From Pseudobacteroides sp. (GTDB lineage Bacteria > Bacillota > Clostridia > Acetivibrionales > DSM-2933): 64,000 bases of DNA. Numbering within the stretch: position 1 is the first letter of the stretch; each line of letters starts with the position of its first letter. Below the pieces are notes generated by a model, which made no database searches, had not been told where the DNA came from, and saw only the letters and a list, made by a program, of their open reading frames with translations. Of the stretch, positions 45,359-54,751 are shown piece after piece. Made by a program: the position numbers and the translations under genes. The stretch is from assembly GCF_036567765.1 (NCBI RefSeq), contig NZ_DATCTU010000008.1, forward strand, positions 24,263-88,262. The letters run 5' to 3'.

Positions 45359-45693
45359 TCATTTATTACCAAGGGATTTTCCAATAGCTGCATTTTCAAT
45401 TATTTCAGGTCTTGCTTTCCACACAAACGTTACAACTGAAGCTGTAACAAGGCCTTCAACTACGCCGATTGCAAGAAGCATTCCTCCTCCCAGATGTCCG
45501 CTTGAACCTGTTCCTGGTATAGAAAAATTAATCATTTGAGCAGCCAATATAAAAGCTCCCATTACACCATTAAGGGAATCTTTTTTCATTCAAATCATTC
45601 TTTATTTTTTTAATTGAGTAAGCAGCAACTCCAGCAGTAGCTGCCAGCATAGTACCACCAACAATTGGTGATATCAAGGCATCAGCCATATGC
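45359..45693 (-). pseudogene. cbiM: Decayed cobalt transporter gene cbiM
   Basis: The N-terminus starts at ATG 45693 (AGGAGG upstream) with MHMADALISPIVGGTML, a CbiM signature, and stops early after about 41 codons. Another frame continues with GVMGAFILAAQMINFSIPGTGSSGHLGGG, then jumps to the CbiM C-terminal part (GVVEGLVTASVVTFVWKARPEII). That implies at least two single-base lesions near 45585-45595 and loss of about 100 internal residues. CbiM is the cobalt-binding ECF S component, so the cell has apparently lost this cobalt importer. Confidence 0.8.
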
Positions 45694-45723
45694 ATAATAA
45701 ACCGTCCTCCTTAAAAAATAATA

Positions 45724-45762
45724 AACCCAAAAAAGGCTTATTCTTAAGCACTTTTTTGGGTT
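45724..45762 (-). terminator. Hairpin upstream of the cbiM remnant
   Basis: AACCCAAAAAA pairs with TTTTTTGGGTT around an inner GCTTA/TAAGC stem. On the minus strand it is followed by a T-rich stretch, then the cbiM ribosome site. It may be the leftover expression platform of a lost leader element, or a terminator. Confidence 0.5.
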
Positions 45763-45794
45763 CGTCCCAAAATTAACTAGTATTTCTAAAGGTC

Positions 45795-45878
45795 AATATA
45801 TCATAGACTTCATTTTTAGTCAATTAATAAAATATTTTTGTGCGTATATTGACTTATTTATTTTATCTATGATATATT
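45795..45878. promoter_or_regulatory. Widely spaced perfect dyad upstream of the nickel operon
   Basis: AATATATCATAG (45795-45806) is repeated inverted as CTATGATATATT (45867-45878). It lies in the 390-nt gap between the cbiM remnant and the divergent Nik-type operon. It could be paired operator half-sites or a hairpin in the leader. No regulator gene is adjacent. Confidence 0.45.
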
Positions 45879-46083
45879 TTATTGGAAAATCAAGTCAAGA
45901 AGACTTTTGTAATTGGTATACTTAAACATTAACATAAAACAAACCATGAAGGGATGCTATATGAAATAGCACTTTTTGTGGTTTGTTTTTATGTTAAAAA
46001 GCTTTGGCCAAGCTCAGGAAATGAATTCTGATATTTTTTTTAAGAATCAAAAAAGAGTAAACATTTTTAGGAGGCTTATATTT

Positions 46084-47676
46084 ATGTTCAAGAAAGTAGT
46101 AATTTCCATTCTTATTTGCAGTACTCTGGCTTTTTCAGGGTGTTCCGGCAATAAAGAAACAAGCAAAGTTGATGTAAAAAGAACTGAACTAACCATGGCA
46201 ATCAGCAGTGAACCGGATGGAGGATTTGATCCCACCACTGGATGGGGCAGATACGGATCTCCTCTTTTCCAAAGCACCATACTAAAACGTGACAGTGACA
46301 TGAAGATTGTAAACGATCTTGCAACTGAATATACAGTTAGCAGTGATGGACTGGTATGGACAGTAAAGATTAGAAAGGACATCAAGTTTTCTGATGGTAA
46401 GCCCCTAACGGCACCGGATATTGTTTTTACATATGAAACTACAGCCAAAAGCAGTTCTGTCGTTGATTTGAGTGTTATGGAAAAGGTTGAGGCCATAGAT
46501 AATTATACAGTTAGATTTACATTGAAGAACCCTCAATCAACATTTGTTAATATTCTTGCAAACACAGGAATTGTTCCCAAGCATGCATATGGAAAGGACT
46601 ATTCACAAAAACCTGTAGGATCTGGACCTTTCAAGTTTGTTCAATGGGATAAAGGACAACAGTTAATTGTTGAAGCAAATCCTGAATACTATGGAGATAA
46701 GCCTTTCTTTAAAAAAATTACTTTCCTTTACTTAAGTGAAGAAGCTGCATTTGCGGCGGCTCAGTCAGGAACCCTTGATATTGCAGCTATTGTCCCTTCA
46801 TATGCAAGTAATAAAGTATCGGGTATGCACCTGCTTGCAGTTGATAGTGTTGATAATCGTGGCATCATGTTCCCTTATGTAAAACCGGGAAAGAAAACAA
46901 AAGATGGCTATCCGATAGGAAACGAAGTTACTTCAGATATTTTCATTCGAAAGGCAATTAACACAGTTGTAGACCGAAAAGCACTTGTAGATGGCATTTT
47001 AAATGGTTATGGTTCTCCAGCTTACACCGTTTGTGACAAAATGCCTTGGTGGAACCCTGAAACAGTAATTGAAGATGCTGATTCGGAAGAGGCAAAGAAG
47101 ATCCTTTCAAATGGCGGGTGGAAAGATTCAGACAATGATGGAATTCTTGATAAAGGCAATATTAAGGCTGAATTTAAACTAATATATCCTTCGGGCGATC
47201 AAACCCGTCAATCGTTGTCAATTGCAGTAGCAGACAAGGTAAAAGATATCGGCATAAAAATAAACGTTGAAGGCAAAAGCTGGGATGATATAAAAACTCA
47301 GATGTACTCAAATGCCATTGTTTTCGGCTGGGGTAGCCACGATCCCATAGAGATGTATAACCTTTACAACAGCAAATATATGGGAGTTGATTACTTTAAT
47401 TCCGGACACTATTCAAATTCAACTGTTGATGGTTATCTCAATAAAGCAATAGAATCTACAGATGAGACTCAAGCAATAGAATACTGGAAAAAAGCCCAAT
47501 GGGATGGAAAAGCAGGTTTTACAGCAAAAGGTGATGCTCCATGGGCATGGCTTGTAAATCTTCACCACTTGTATCTTGTAAGGGATAATCTCAACATTGG
47601 AAAGCAGAAAATTCATCCTCATGGGCATGGATGGCCTCTTACAGACAATATCGAGGATTGGGGCTGGAAGGAGTAA
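46084..47676 (+). CDS. Nickel/peptide-type ABC substrate-binding lipoprotein, NikA-like
   Basis: The 530-residue SBP_bac_5 protein has a lipoprotein signal with lipobox Cys C20 (LAFSGCSG). Family stretches include WTVKIRKDIKFSDGKPLTAPDIVF, PVGSGPFKFVQWDKGQQLIVE and NPEYYGDKPFF. The C-terminus is His-rich (KIHPHGHGWPLTDNIEDWGW), a pattern I associate with metal or metallophore-binding members. The downstream CooT-type gene supports nickel. I start at ATG 46084 with AGGAGG upstream; the earlier in-frame ATG would put 36 residues before the signal peptide. Confidence 0.82.
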   Translation: MFKKVVISILICSTLAFSGCSGNKETSKVDVKRTELTMAISSEPDGGFDPTTGWGRYGSPLFQSTILKRDSDMKIVNDLATEYTVSSDGLVWTVKIRKDIKFSDGKPLTAPDIVFTYETTAKSSSVVDLSVMEKVEAIDNYTVRFTLKNPQSTFVNILANTGIVPKHAYGKDYSQKPVGSGPFKFVQWDKGQQLIVEANPEYYGDKPFFKKITFLYLSEEAAFAAAQSGTLDIAAIVPSYASNKVSGMHLLAVDSVDNRGIMFPYVKPGKKTKDGYPIGNEVTSDIFIRKAINTVVDRKALVDGILNGYGSPAYTVCDKMPWWNPETVIEDADSEEAKKILSNGGWKDSDNDGILDKGNIKAEFKLIYPSGDQTRQSLSIAVADKVKDIGIKINVEGKSWDDIKTQMYSNAIVFGWGSHDPIEMYNLYNSKYMGVDYFNSGHYSNSTVDGYLNKAIESTDETQAIEYWKKAQWDGKAGFTAKGDAPWAWLVNLHHLYLVRDNLNIGKQKIHPHGHGWPLTDNIEDWGWKE

Positions 47677-47682
47677 ATATAC

Positions 47683-48675
47683 ATGTTTAATGGGAGCATA
47701 CTAAAATTCATAGTTGGTAAAAGCATACGCATTGTATCATTGCTGGCAGCACTATCTGTAATATCATTTGCATTGGTAAGCCACTCACCCATAGACCCGG
47801 TTCAGGCATATATAGGTGCCGATATGATGAAGGTTAGTCCGTCCCAGAGAGAAAAAATAGCTGAACATTGGGGGCTGAACAAGCCCCCGGTAGAAAGATT
47901 TTTATCCTGGGGAAATTCGATGATCCATGGAGATATGGGGACATCCATGATATATAGGAGGCCTGTTTTGGATGTAATAAAAGAAAGATTTATTGCATCC
48001 TTAGCCTTAATGGGGATTGCGTGGGGGCTATCAGGAATTCTTGGCTTTATTTTAGGTGTGATAGCTGCAATGAATAGAGGGCGAGTAATAGACAGTATAA
48101 TAAAATGGTATAGCCTTACTCTTGCCTCCACTCCGACTTTTTGGCTCGGTCTTCTTCTGCTGATAGTTTTCTCAGTCTGGCTTGGCTGGTTTCCAATTGG
48201 AATGGGCGTACCGGCAGGAGTTATTTCAAAGGACGTAACCCTTTTAAGCCGCATTAGCCATATAATTCTTCCGGCATTGACTTTAAGCATAGTAGGAGTT
48301 GCGAATATTGCACTGCACACAAGACAAAAGCTCATGGATGTTTTAGAAAGCGATTATATATTATTTGCCAGAGCCAGAGGTGAACATGGAATTAAGCTTT
48401 TTTTAAGACACGGTCTACGCAATATTGCCCTTCCTGCAATTACATTGCAGTTTGCATCCCTAAGTGAAATTTTTGGCGGCTCTGTCCTTGCAGAACAGGT
48501 TTTTTCCTACCCTGGTCTTGGACAGGCAACTGTACAGGCCGGACTACGTGGTGATCTGCCTCTGCTTTTGGGAATTGTACTTTTTAGTTCAATATTTGTA
48601 TTTGCTGGAAATATGATGGCAGATATCATATACAGGGTTGTAGATCCAAGGATCAGGGAGGTTAAAGCAGTATGA
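47683..48675 (+). CDS. ABC permease, NikB/DppB-like
   Basis: The 330-residue BPD_transp_1 permease has six predicted membrane segments. The N-terminal PIDPVQAYIG region and the coupling EAA-type loop (DYILFARARGEHGIKLFLRHG) match the NikB/OppB subfamily. It begins 6 nt after the lipoprotein stop with AAGGAG upstream and overlaps the next permease gene (ATGA). It forms the first half of the import channel. Confidence 0.88.
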   Translation: MFNGSILKFIVGKSIRIVSLLAALSVISFALVSHSPIDPVQAYIGADMMKVSPSQREKIAEHWGLNKPPVERFLSWGNSMIHGDMGTSMIYRRPVLDVIKERFIASLALMGIAWGLSGILGFILGVIAAMNRGRVIDSIIKWYSLTLASTPTFWLGLLLLIVFSVWLGWFPIGMGVPAGVISKDVTLLSRISHIILPALTLSIVGVANIALHTRQKLMDVLESDYILFARARGEHGIKLFLRHGLRNIALPAITLQFASLSEIFGGSVLAEQVFSYPGLGQATVQAGLRGDLPLLLGIVLFSSIFVFAGNMMADIIYRVVDPRIREVKAV

Positions 48676-49544
48676 GTGAATTAGCATCAAGTATAACAAG
48701 TAAAATCAATATTCCTTCTTTTTTAAAACCAAACAGAAGACAACACACACTTATAATGATTTCTTTATCAAGCTTGGTTCTCATTGGGATTATATTGGCA
48801 AGTATACTTCTTAGTAACGAAAGAATAGAAACACACTTTGATTTAAAAAACCTTGGACCTTCATTATCCCATCCTTTTGGAACAGACTGGCTTGGAAGAG
48901 ACATGTTCACCAGGACTGTAAAAGGATTGTCATTGAGTATTTATATTGGAATTGTAGCCTCTGCTGTAAGCGTTGCAGTTGCATTGGTTCTTGGTTTGTG
49001 TGCTGCAACCATGGGAAAAGCAGTTGACAGTGTAATAACCTGGATGGTTGATTTGTTTCAAGGAATGCCTCACCTTGTAGCATTAATACTAATAGCATTT
49101 ACAGTGGGTGGAGGTGCAAAAGGTGTTATTATAGGGGTTGCCTTAACACACTGGACCAGCTTGACACGTGTAATACGTGCAGAGATATTGCAGCTAAGGA
49201 CTGCCCAGTATGTGCAAATTTCAAGGCATATGGGCAAGAGTAGATGGTGGATTGCTGTACATCATATGCTTCCCCATTTGGTACCGCAGTTTTTGGTTGG
49301 CTTTGTTTTGCTTTTTCCACATGCCATACTCCATGAAGCATCCATAACATTTTTAGGCTTTGGACTATCTCCACACAAGCCTGCAATTGGAGTAATATTG
49401 TCAGAATCAATGAAGTACCTGTCTACCGGAATGTGGTGGCTGGCATTCTTTCCAGGGATATCGCTGTTAATTATTGTGAGATCATTTGATATTATCGGCG
49501 AAAACCTTAGACTACTCATTGACCCACATAATGCAAACGAATAA
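48672..49544 (+). CDS. ABC permease, NikC/DppC-like
   Basis: This 290-residue permease has an N-terminal cytoplasmic segment, a first membrane helix (about 36-54), the characteristic GTDWLGRDMFTRTVKG region and an EAA-type loop (QLRTAQYVQISRHMGKSRWW). It pairs with the preceding NikB-like subunit, whose stop its start codon overlaps. The length is normal for NikC/OppC proteins. Confidence 0.88.
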   Translation: MSELASSITSKINIPSFLKPNRRQHTLIMISLSSLVLIGIILASILLSNERIETHFDLKNLGPSLSHPFGTDWLGRDMFTRTVKGLSLSIYIGIVASAVSVAVALVLGLCAATMGKAVDSVITWMVDLFQGMPHLVALILIAFTVGGGAKGVIIGVALTHWTSLTRVIRAEILQLRTAQYVQISRHMGKSRWWIAVHHMLPHLVPQFLVGFVLLFPHAILHEASITFLGFGLSPHKPAIGVILSESMKYLSTGMWWLAFFPGISLLIIVRSFDIIGENLRLLIDPHNANE

Positions 49545-49560
49545 AGTTGGAGGCGATTAA

Positions 49561-50475
49561 ATGCTAGAAGTAAAGGATTTATCAATATCATTTATACAAT
49601 ATCAAAAAGGTTTGAAAAAAAGGACACTTAAAGTAATCTCAAACCTTGATGTAACAATAAATTCAGGTGAAATACTGGCAATAGTCGGTTCAAGCGGATC
49701 AGGAAAAAGCCTTCTTGCCCATGCCGTACTTGGAGTGCTTCCTAAAAACGCAGTTATATCTGGGGAAATTATTTATAAAGGCATGCCCCTCACACCCAAA
49801 CTTCAAAAAAAGCTTCGGGGAAATGAAATATCTTTGATACCCCAGTCGGTTAACTTCCTTGATCCTCTTATGAAAGTAGGGGAACAGGTTCAAGCTTCTG
49901 TAAATACAGGTGATAAAAAAGAAGAACTAAAAAGTATATTTAAAAGATACTCTTTAGATGAAAAAACAGGAATCAAGTTTCCATTTCAACTTTCAGGCGG
50001 CATGGCAAGACGTGTAATTGTTGCCTCAGCTGTAATCGGCGGTGCAAAATTAATAATTGCTGATGAACCAACACCCGGACTTCATCCTGAGGTGGTAAAG
50101 GAAACATTACAGCATCTTAGAGAGCTTGCTGACCAAGGATGTGCTGTGATGCTTATTACCCATGATATAGGTACTGCAATTAATGTGGCAAACAATATCG
50201 CTGTTTTCTACTCCGGCACAACCGTTGAAGTTGCTCCTGCATCAAATTTTTCTGGTAATGGAGAGCATTTAAGGCACCCTTATACAAAAGCACTATGGAA
50301 TGCACTGCCCCAAAACAGCTTTATTCCCATTTCTGGGTTTCAACCTTCCTATGAGGAACGTAAAGGCTGCTTCTTCCACCAACGCTGTTCTATAAGAAGT
50401 AAGGATTGTTTATCAAAAATGCCAAAAATACGTGAAATAAACTCAGGAAAGGTAAGGTGCCATAATGCTACTTGA
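49561..50475 (+). CDS. ABC ATPase, NikD/DppD-like
   Basis: The 304-residue ATPase has Walker A GSSGSGKS, the signature LSGGMARRVIVASA (a variant of LSGGQ) and Walker B LIIADEPTPGLH. The C-terminal oligopeptide-type extension carries cysteines (CFFHQRCSIRSKDCLSKMP) that in relatives hold an iron-sulfur cluster or zinc. GGAGG precedes the ATG. Its end overlaps the second ATPase gene by 11 nt. Confidence 0.88.
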   Translation: MLEVKDLSISFIQYQKGLKKRTLKVISNLDVTINSGEILAIVGSSGSGKSLLAHAVLGVLPKNAVISGEIIYKGMPLTPKLQKKLRGNEISLIPQSVNFLDPLMKVGEQVQASVNTGDKKEELKSIFKRYSLDEKTGIKFPFQLSGGMARRVIVASAVIGGAKLIIADEPTPGLHPEVVKETLQHLRELADQGCAVMLITHDIGTAINVANNIAVFYSGTTVEVAPASNFSGNGEHLRHPYTKALWNALPQNSFIPISGFQPSYEERKGCFFHQRCSIRSKDCLSKMPKIREINSGKVRCHNAT

Positions 50476-51061
50476 AGCAAAAAACATTAATTTTCGTTAT
50501 GGTAAGGGTTCCTGGGTAATAAAAAACTTTACTATGGAATTAAACTCCGGTGAAATAGTTGGTCTATCAGGTAACAGCGGCTGCGGAAAAACCACTCTTG
50601 CCAGAATACTTGCGGGGTATGAAAAGCCCTATGAAGGCCATGTGCTGTTAGATGGAAAACCTTTACCCCAAAACTGTTTCAACCCAGTTCAATTGGTTTT
50701 CCAACACCCTGAAAAATCAGTCAATCCACATTGGAAAATGAACAAAACTTTAAATGAAGGCTGGTCACCTGAAGATTCGCTAATACATTCCCTTGGCATT
50801 GAAAAAGAATGGCTTCAAAGATGGCCTAACGAATTATCCGGCGGTGAGCTGCAGAGATTTTGTGTTGCACGTGCATTAAGTCCTGATACAAAGTTTCTGA
50901 TTGCAGATGAAATGACAACAATGTTAGATGCCATTACTCAGGCCCATATATGGAATGTGGTTATTGATACAGCTAAAAAAAGAAATATAGGAGTTCTTGT
51001 TATTAGCCATGAGAGGCACCTTATTGATCGTATTTGCAACAAAGTAATAGAAATAAATTAA
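50465..51061 (+). CDS. ABC ATPase, NikE/DppF-like, short form
   Basis: This 198-residue ATPase has Walker A GNSGCGKTT, signature LSGGELQRF and Walker B FLIADEMTTMLD. It lacks the C-terminal extension of typical DppF proteins, which makes it shorter than usual, but all catalytic motifs are present. It is translated in overlap with the NikD-like subunit and closes the transporter set. Confidence 0.87.
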   Translation: MLLEAKNINFRYGKGSWVIKNFTMELNSGEIVGLSGNSGCGKTTLARILAGYEKPYEGHVLLDGKPLPQNCFNPVQLVFQHPEKSVNPHWKMNKTLNEGWSPEDSLIHSLGIEKEWLQRWPNELSGGELQRFCVARALSPDTKFLIADEMTTMLDAITQAHIWNVVIDTAKKRNIGVLVISHERHLIDRICNKVIEIN

Positions 51062-51079
51062 CTTAAGGGATGATAAAAC

Positions 51080-51283
51080 ATGTGCGAATCTAATGTTTAT
51101 CTTATAGATGAAAAAGGTGAAGAAAAGTTGATTTTTGAAGCAGTTAATGAGGTTTCATCCTATGGTGGCGGTCTTTGTCTTGAAAATATATTTTATCAGA
51201 GAAAATATATCCTTGCTAAAATAAAAGAAATCTCATTTTTGGAAAGAAAAATAATATTAGAAAGAATATCCGAAGATGAATAA
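51080..51283 (+). CDS. CooT-family nickel-binding protein
   Basis: The 67-residue protein begins MCESNVYLIDEKGEEKLIFE and continues with GLCLENIFYQRKYILAKIKEI and ERKIILER, the compact CooT pattern with the invariant Cys2 that binds nickel between subunits. CooT delivers or sequesters nickel for CO dehydrogenase and related enzymes. Its place directly after the Nik-like transporter supports nickel as the imported metal. Confidence 0.85.
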   Translation: MCESNVYLIDEKGEEKLIFEAVNEVSSYGGGLCLENIFYQRKYILAKIKEISFLERKIILERISEDE

Positions 51284-51527
51284 GAATAAAACAGTCATAA
51301 TTACAGGAGCTGCCGGCGTTATTGGTAGAAGCATGGTCGTGTTATTTGCCATTAATGGATACAATGTCCTTTTAAACTATAACCGATCCTTAGAAAAAGC
51401 TCAATTATTATACAGAAAACTAAAATCAAAGGGTCTTTCAATAGAATTATTTCAAGCGGATGTAACTAAACGTGTTCAGGTTGATGCAATAGTAGACTAT
51501 TGCATCAACCAATTTGGGAAAATATGA
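51276..51527 (+). pseudogene. Truncated short-chain dehydrogenase (FabG-like)
   Basis: The frame encodes the first 83 residues of an SDR: VIITGAAGVIGRSM (nucleotide site), an NYNRS stretch, then FQADVTKRVQVDAIVDYCINQFGKI. It ends where the catalytic half (NNAG, Ser-Tyr-Lys) should begin. A transposase fragment follows at once, so the gene was cut by an insertion or deletion. It overlaps the CooT stop by 8 nt. Confidence 0.8.
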
Positions 51528-51850
51528 TATACATAATCAGCATTTTAGGGAAGGATAGAAGTGATACTACTTTAATACCATTTTTAAATAATATCAAATT
51601 AAATCTTGGAGAGAAGTTTAAAAATGTCATCGCAGATTCTGGCTACGAGAGTGAGGAAAATTACCTGTATTTAGAAAAGAACAAACAAGATTATTACATA
51701 AAGCCTCAAACATATGATATATGGAAAAAGAAAAGTTTTAAGAAAGATATAAGTAAGCGTGAAAACATGCTATATGATATAGAAAGAGATGAATATACAT
51801 GCCATAATGGAAAGCAATTAAAACTTCATTCCGTTATCTATATACTTTAG
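51523..51850 (+). mobile_element. IS1182-like transposase fragment
   Basis: About 105 codons encode the inner part of a DDE transposase with NVIADSGYESEENYLYLEKN and IERDEYTCHNGKQLK. Both ends of the transposase are missing and no terminal repeats are seen. It is fused on the left to the SDR remnant and on the right to a YibE/F remnant. Confidence 0.75.
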
Positions 51851-52014
51851 CTGCCGTAACTATTCAATAGCTGACATTTTAAATAAAAAGTTGTTCTGTT
51901 CAGAGGTCTTTCAAATTCTATGTGGTGGAATAGGAATAGTGCTTATTATACCAGTTACTGTGCTTATAACATCAAGATTGTTATATCTCAATTTTCTAAA
52001 AACAGATAAATAAC
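51838..52014 (+). pseudogene. C-terminal fragment of a YibE/F-family membrane protein
   Basis: In the frame that begins just before the IS fragment stop, the sequence reads RNYSIADILNKKLFCSEVF and then GGIGIVLIIPVTVLITSRLL. This resembles the last helices of YibE/F proteins. No start or upstream part is present, so it is a remnant left by the same rearrangement. Confidence 0.6.
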
Positions 52015-52038
52015 ATCTGAATATTATTATAGTTCGAG

Positions 52039-52067
52039 ACCCATATATTAGACTTATATGGGTTTTT
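52039..52067 (+). terminator. Intrinsic terminator
   Basis: A perfect 9-bp stem (ACCCATATA / TATATGGGT) with a 7-nt loop is followed by a T run on the plus strand. It closes the nickel-operon side before feoA. Confidence 0.8.
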
Positions 52068-52237
52068 AAATTGATCATAATCACCTTCATAATTTGATTA
52101 TAATTTTTTAGGTTACTTAATTTATGCGTAACACATTATTTGTAATTTACATATGTTAGTGTAGGGAAAAAGTTTTGCACTAGACTGATAGAGAATAAAT
52201 AATGTATAAACATAAACAGTTGTTGGAGGTTTTAATT

Positions 52238-52477
52238 ATGAATGAAAATTTTATACCACTTAACTTTTTACCATTAGGGAAAAAAGCAAAAGTTAAAGTA
52301 CTTACTTCTGATGGAATGATTCGAAGAAGAATGTTGGATTTGGGTTTGATTTCTGATACTGTGGTAGAAGCTTTGCAAAAAAGTCCTTCTGGAGATCCTG
52401 TGGCATACCATATTCGGGGTGCTGTTATTGCTCTTCGTTCTGAAGAGGCCTCAAAAATACTCGTTGAAGCAATTTAG
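52238..52477 (+). CDS. feoA: Ferrous iron transport protein FeoA
   Basis: This 79-residue SH3-like FeoA protein shows FLPLGKKAKVKVL, RRRMLDLGLISDTVVEAL and SGDPVAYHIRGAVIALRSEEA, all standard for the family. It assists FeoB in ferrous iron uptake at the membrane. I start at ATG 52238 with GGAGG 8 nt upstream; the earlier in-frame ATG at 52202 has no ribosome site. feoB follows after 88 nt. Confidence 0.93.
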   Translation: MNENFIPLNFLPLGKKAKVKVLTSDGMIRRRMLDLGLISDTVVEALQKSPSGDPVAYHIRGAVIALRSEEASKILVEAI

Positions 52478-52565
52478 AACACAATCTTATTTTTACATTA
52501 TATTACCACAAGAAATGACATTTACACATTTTAATATATTTCGTAAAAAAGGAGGTATCTTAATA

Positions 52566-54716
52566 ATGGGCCTAACAAGTCAGTCAACAGGGACTGGAGT
52601 CTTAGATGATAAAGTCAAAATTGAATGTGCTAACCCTGATGACAAAGTTATAGCACTTGCCGGAAATCCCAATGTGGGAAAAAGTACCGTATTTAACAGC
52701 TTGACAGGACTTAACCAGCATACTGGCAACTGGCCAGGTAAAACAGTAACAAATGCACAAGGAGAGTATAAACATAAGGATAAAAATTTTATTATAGTTG
52801 ACATTCCGGGTACATATTCACTTATGGCAAACTCGGTTGAAGAAGAGGTGGCACGTGACTTCATCTGCTTCGGAAATCCTGATGCAACTGTGATAGTATC
52901 CGATGCAACTTGCCTGGAAAGAAATTTAAATTTGATTCTTCAAACATTGGAGATTACATCTAAAGTTGTGGTGTGTGTAAACCTCTTAGATGAGGCAAAA
53001 AGAAAGAAAATTAACATTAATCTTAAAGAGCTGGAAAAGCATCTTGGGGTACCTGTCGTTGGAACCAGTGCAAGAAACGGAAAAGGTTTGGATATACTGA
53101 TGGACGTAGTATACGATATTACAAACAAAAAAATAGTTACATCTCCTTTGAAGATAAGTTATGATGATACCATTGAAGAAGCAATTGATGTTCTGGAACC
53201 ATCGGTAAAAGAAGTACTGGAAGATAAGTTCAACAGTCGGTGGATTACTTTAAAACTGCTTGAAGAAGATGCTCACCTTTTAAAAACTCTTCAAAAACAT
53301 CTTAATTTTGATTTGATGAAAAACTTCAGTATTATGCAGAAATTAAATAGAGCAAAAGAAATATTAAGTTCGGCAGGTATAGATCATGATCTTCTAAGAG
53401 ATAAGATTGTATCACATATTGTTTGTACTGCAGAAAAAATTTGCAGCAAAACTGTCACTTTTGATAATGATAAGTATAGTCGAACAGACCGTAAGATTGA
53501 CAGCATACTTACATCCAGAATATTTGGAATTCCAATTATGATAGCACTTCTGGGCATAATATTCTGGCTGACCATAACAGGTGCCAATTATCCTTCAGAG
53601 TTGATTGCTACTTTCCTTTTTTGGGTTGAAGAACGTTTAACCGACTTGTTTACATGGGCAGGCACACCTCAATGGGTACATGGTTTATTAGTTATGGGAA
53701 TATATAGAACCTTAGCATGGGTTGTTTCAGTTATGTTGCCTCCAATGGCTATATTCTTTCCGTTGTTTACATTGCTGGAAGACCTTGGATATTTACCTAG
53801 AGTGGCATTCAATCTTGATAACTTTTTCAAAAAAGCTTGTGCTCACGGTAAACAGGCACTAACCATGTGTATGGGGTTCGGATGTAATGCTGCAGGTATT
53901 ATAGGCTGCAGAATTATAGATTCTCCAAGAGAAAGACTCATTGCAATAATTACTAATAACTTTGTTCCCTGTAATGGCCGTTTCCCGACCCTGATTGCTA
54001 TTATAACCATGTTCTTTACAGGAGTTGTTGTTAGTCCCTTTCAATCGGTAGTTTCTACATTATTATTAACAGGAGTCATTGTCCTTGGGGTATTAATGAC
54101 ATTATTAATATCAAAAATTCTTTCTAAAACAATTTTAAAAGGCATACCTTCATCCTTTACCCTGGAGCTCCCACCTTACCGGAAGCCTCAAATAGGAAAG
54201 GTCATTGTAAGATCAGTGTTTGACAGAACGTTATTTGTGCTAGGGCGTGCTGTATCTGTAGCTATACCTGCCGGCTTGGTGATTTGGGTTATGGCAAATA
54301 TCTATGTAGGTGACCTTAGCATCCTATCTCATTGTGCAGGTTTCCTCAATCCTTTTGCAAAAATGATAGGTCTGGATGGATATATTTTAATGGCTTTCAT
54401 TCTTGGGTTTCCTGCAAATGAAATTGTTGTTCCTATAATAATAATGAGTTATATGTCTACTGGAAGCTTACTTGAGTTTGACAGCCTGGATAAATTGAGA
54501 GAACTTCTTGTATCTCATGGCTGGACCTGGCTTACAGCTGTATGCGTTATGCTGTTTTCTCTGATGCATTGGCCATGCGGAACAACATGCTGGACAATAA
54601 AAAAGGAATCCCAAAGTTTAAAATGGACTATGGTTTCATTTCTTGTTCCAACTATAACTGGAATTATAATTTGTTTTATTGTTGCAAATACAGTTCGGCT
54701 GCTGGGATTGGTGTAA
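52566..54716 (+). CDS. feoB: Ferrous iron transporter FeoB
   Basis: The 716-residue protein has an N-terminal G domain with G1 GNPNVGKS (33-40), the switch threonine region HTGNWPGKTV, G3 DIPGTYSL and a G4-like NLLDE. A helical FeoB-associated region follows. The permease part has two Gate motifs (MCMGFGCNAAGIIGCRII and the NEIVVP region) and ends with HWPCGTTCWTIKKE. It imports Fe(II). The ATG at 52566 has AAAGGAGG upstream; the longer frame start overlaps feoA and is not credible. Confidence 0.95.
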   Translation: MGLTSQSTGTGVLDDKVKIECANPDDKVIALAGNPNVGKSTVFNSLTGLNQHTGNWPGKTVTNAQGEYKHKDKNFIIVDIPGTYSLMANSVEEEVARDFICFGNPDATVIVSDATCLERNLNLILQTLEITSKVVVCVNLLDEAKRKKININLKELEKHLGVPVVGTSARNGKGLDILMDVVYDITNKKIVTSPLKISYDDTIEEAIDVLEPSVKEVLEDKFNSRWITLKLLEEDAHLLKTLQKHLNFDLMKNFSIMQKLNRAKEILSSAGIDHDLLRDKIVSHIVCTAEKICSKTVTFDNDKYSRTDRKIDSILTSRIFGIPIMIALLGIIFWLTITGANYPSELIATFLFWVEERLTDLFTWAGTPQWVHGLLVMGIYRTLAWVVSVMLPPMAIFFPLFTLLEDLGYLPRVAFNLDNFFKKACAHGKQALTMCMGFGCNAAGIIGCRIIDSPRERLIAIITNNFVPCNGRFPTLIAIITMFFTGVVVSPFQSVVSTLLLTGVIVLGVLMTLLISKILSKTILKGIPSSFTLELPPYRKPQIGKVIVRSVFDRTLFVLGRAVSVAIPAGLVIWVMANIYVGDLSILSHCAGFLNPFAKMIGLDGYILMAFILGFPANEIVVPIIIMSYMSTGSLLEFDSLDKLRELLVSHGWTWLTAVCVMLFSLMHWPCGTTCWTIKKESQSLKWTMVSFLVPTITGIIICFIVANTVRLLGLV

Positions 54717-54719
54717 ATA

Positions 54720-54751
54720 AGATAGGCTGCTTTAAATATAGTAGCCTATCT
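54720..54751. terminator. Convergent hairpin after feoB and uppP
   Basis: AGATAGGCT (54720-54728) pairs perfectly with AGCCTATCT (54743-54751). It lies between the convergent feoB and uppP genes and overlaps the last codons of uppP. The T run is weak, so termination strength is uncertain. Confidence 0.55.
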
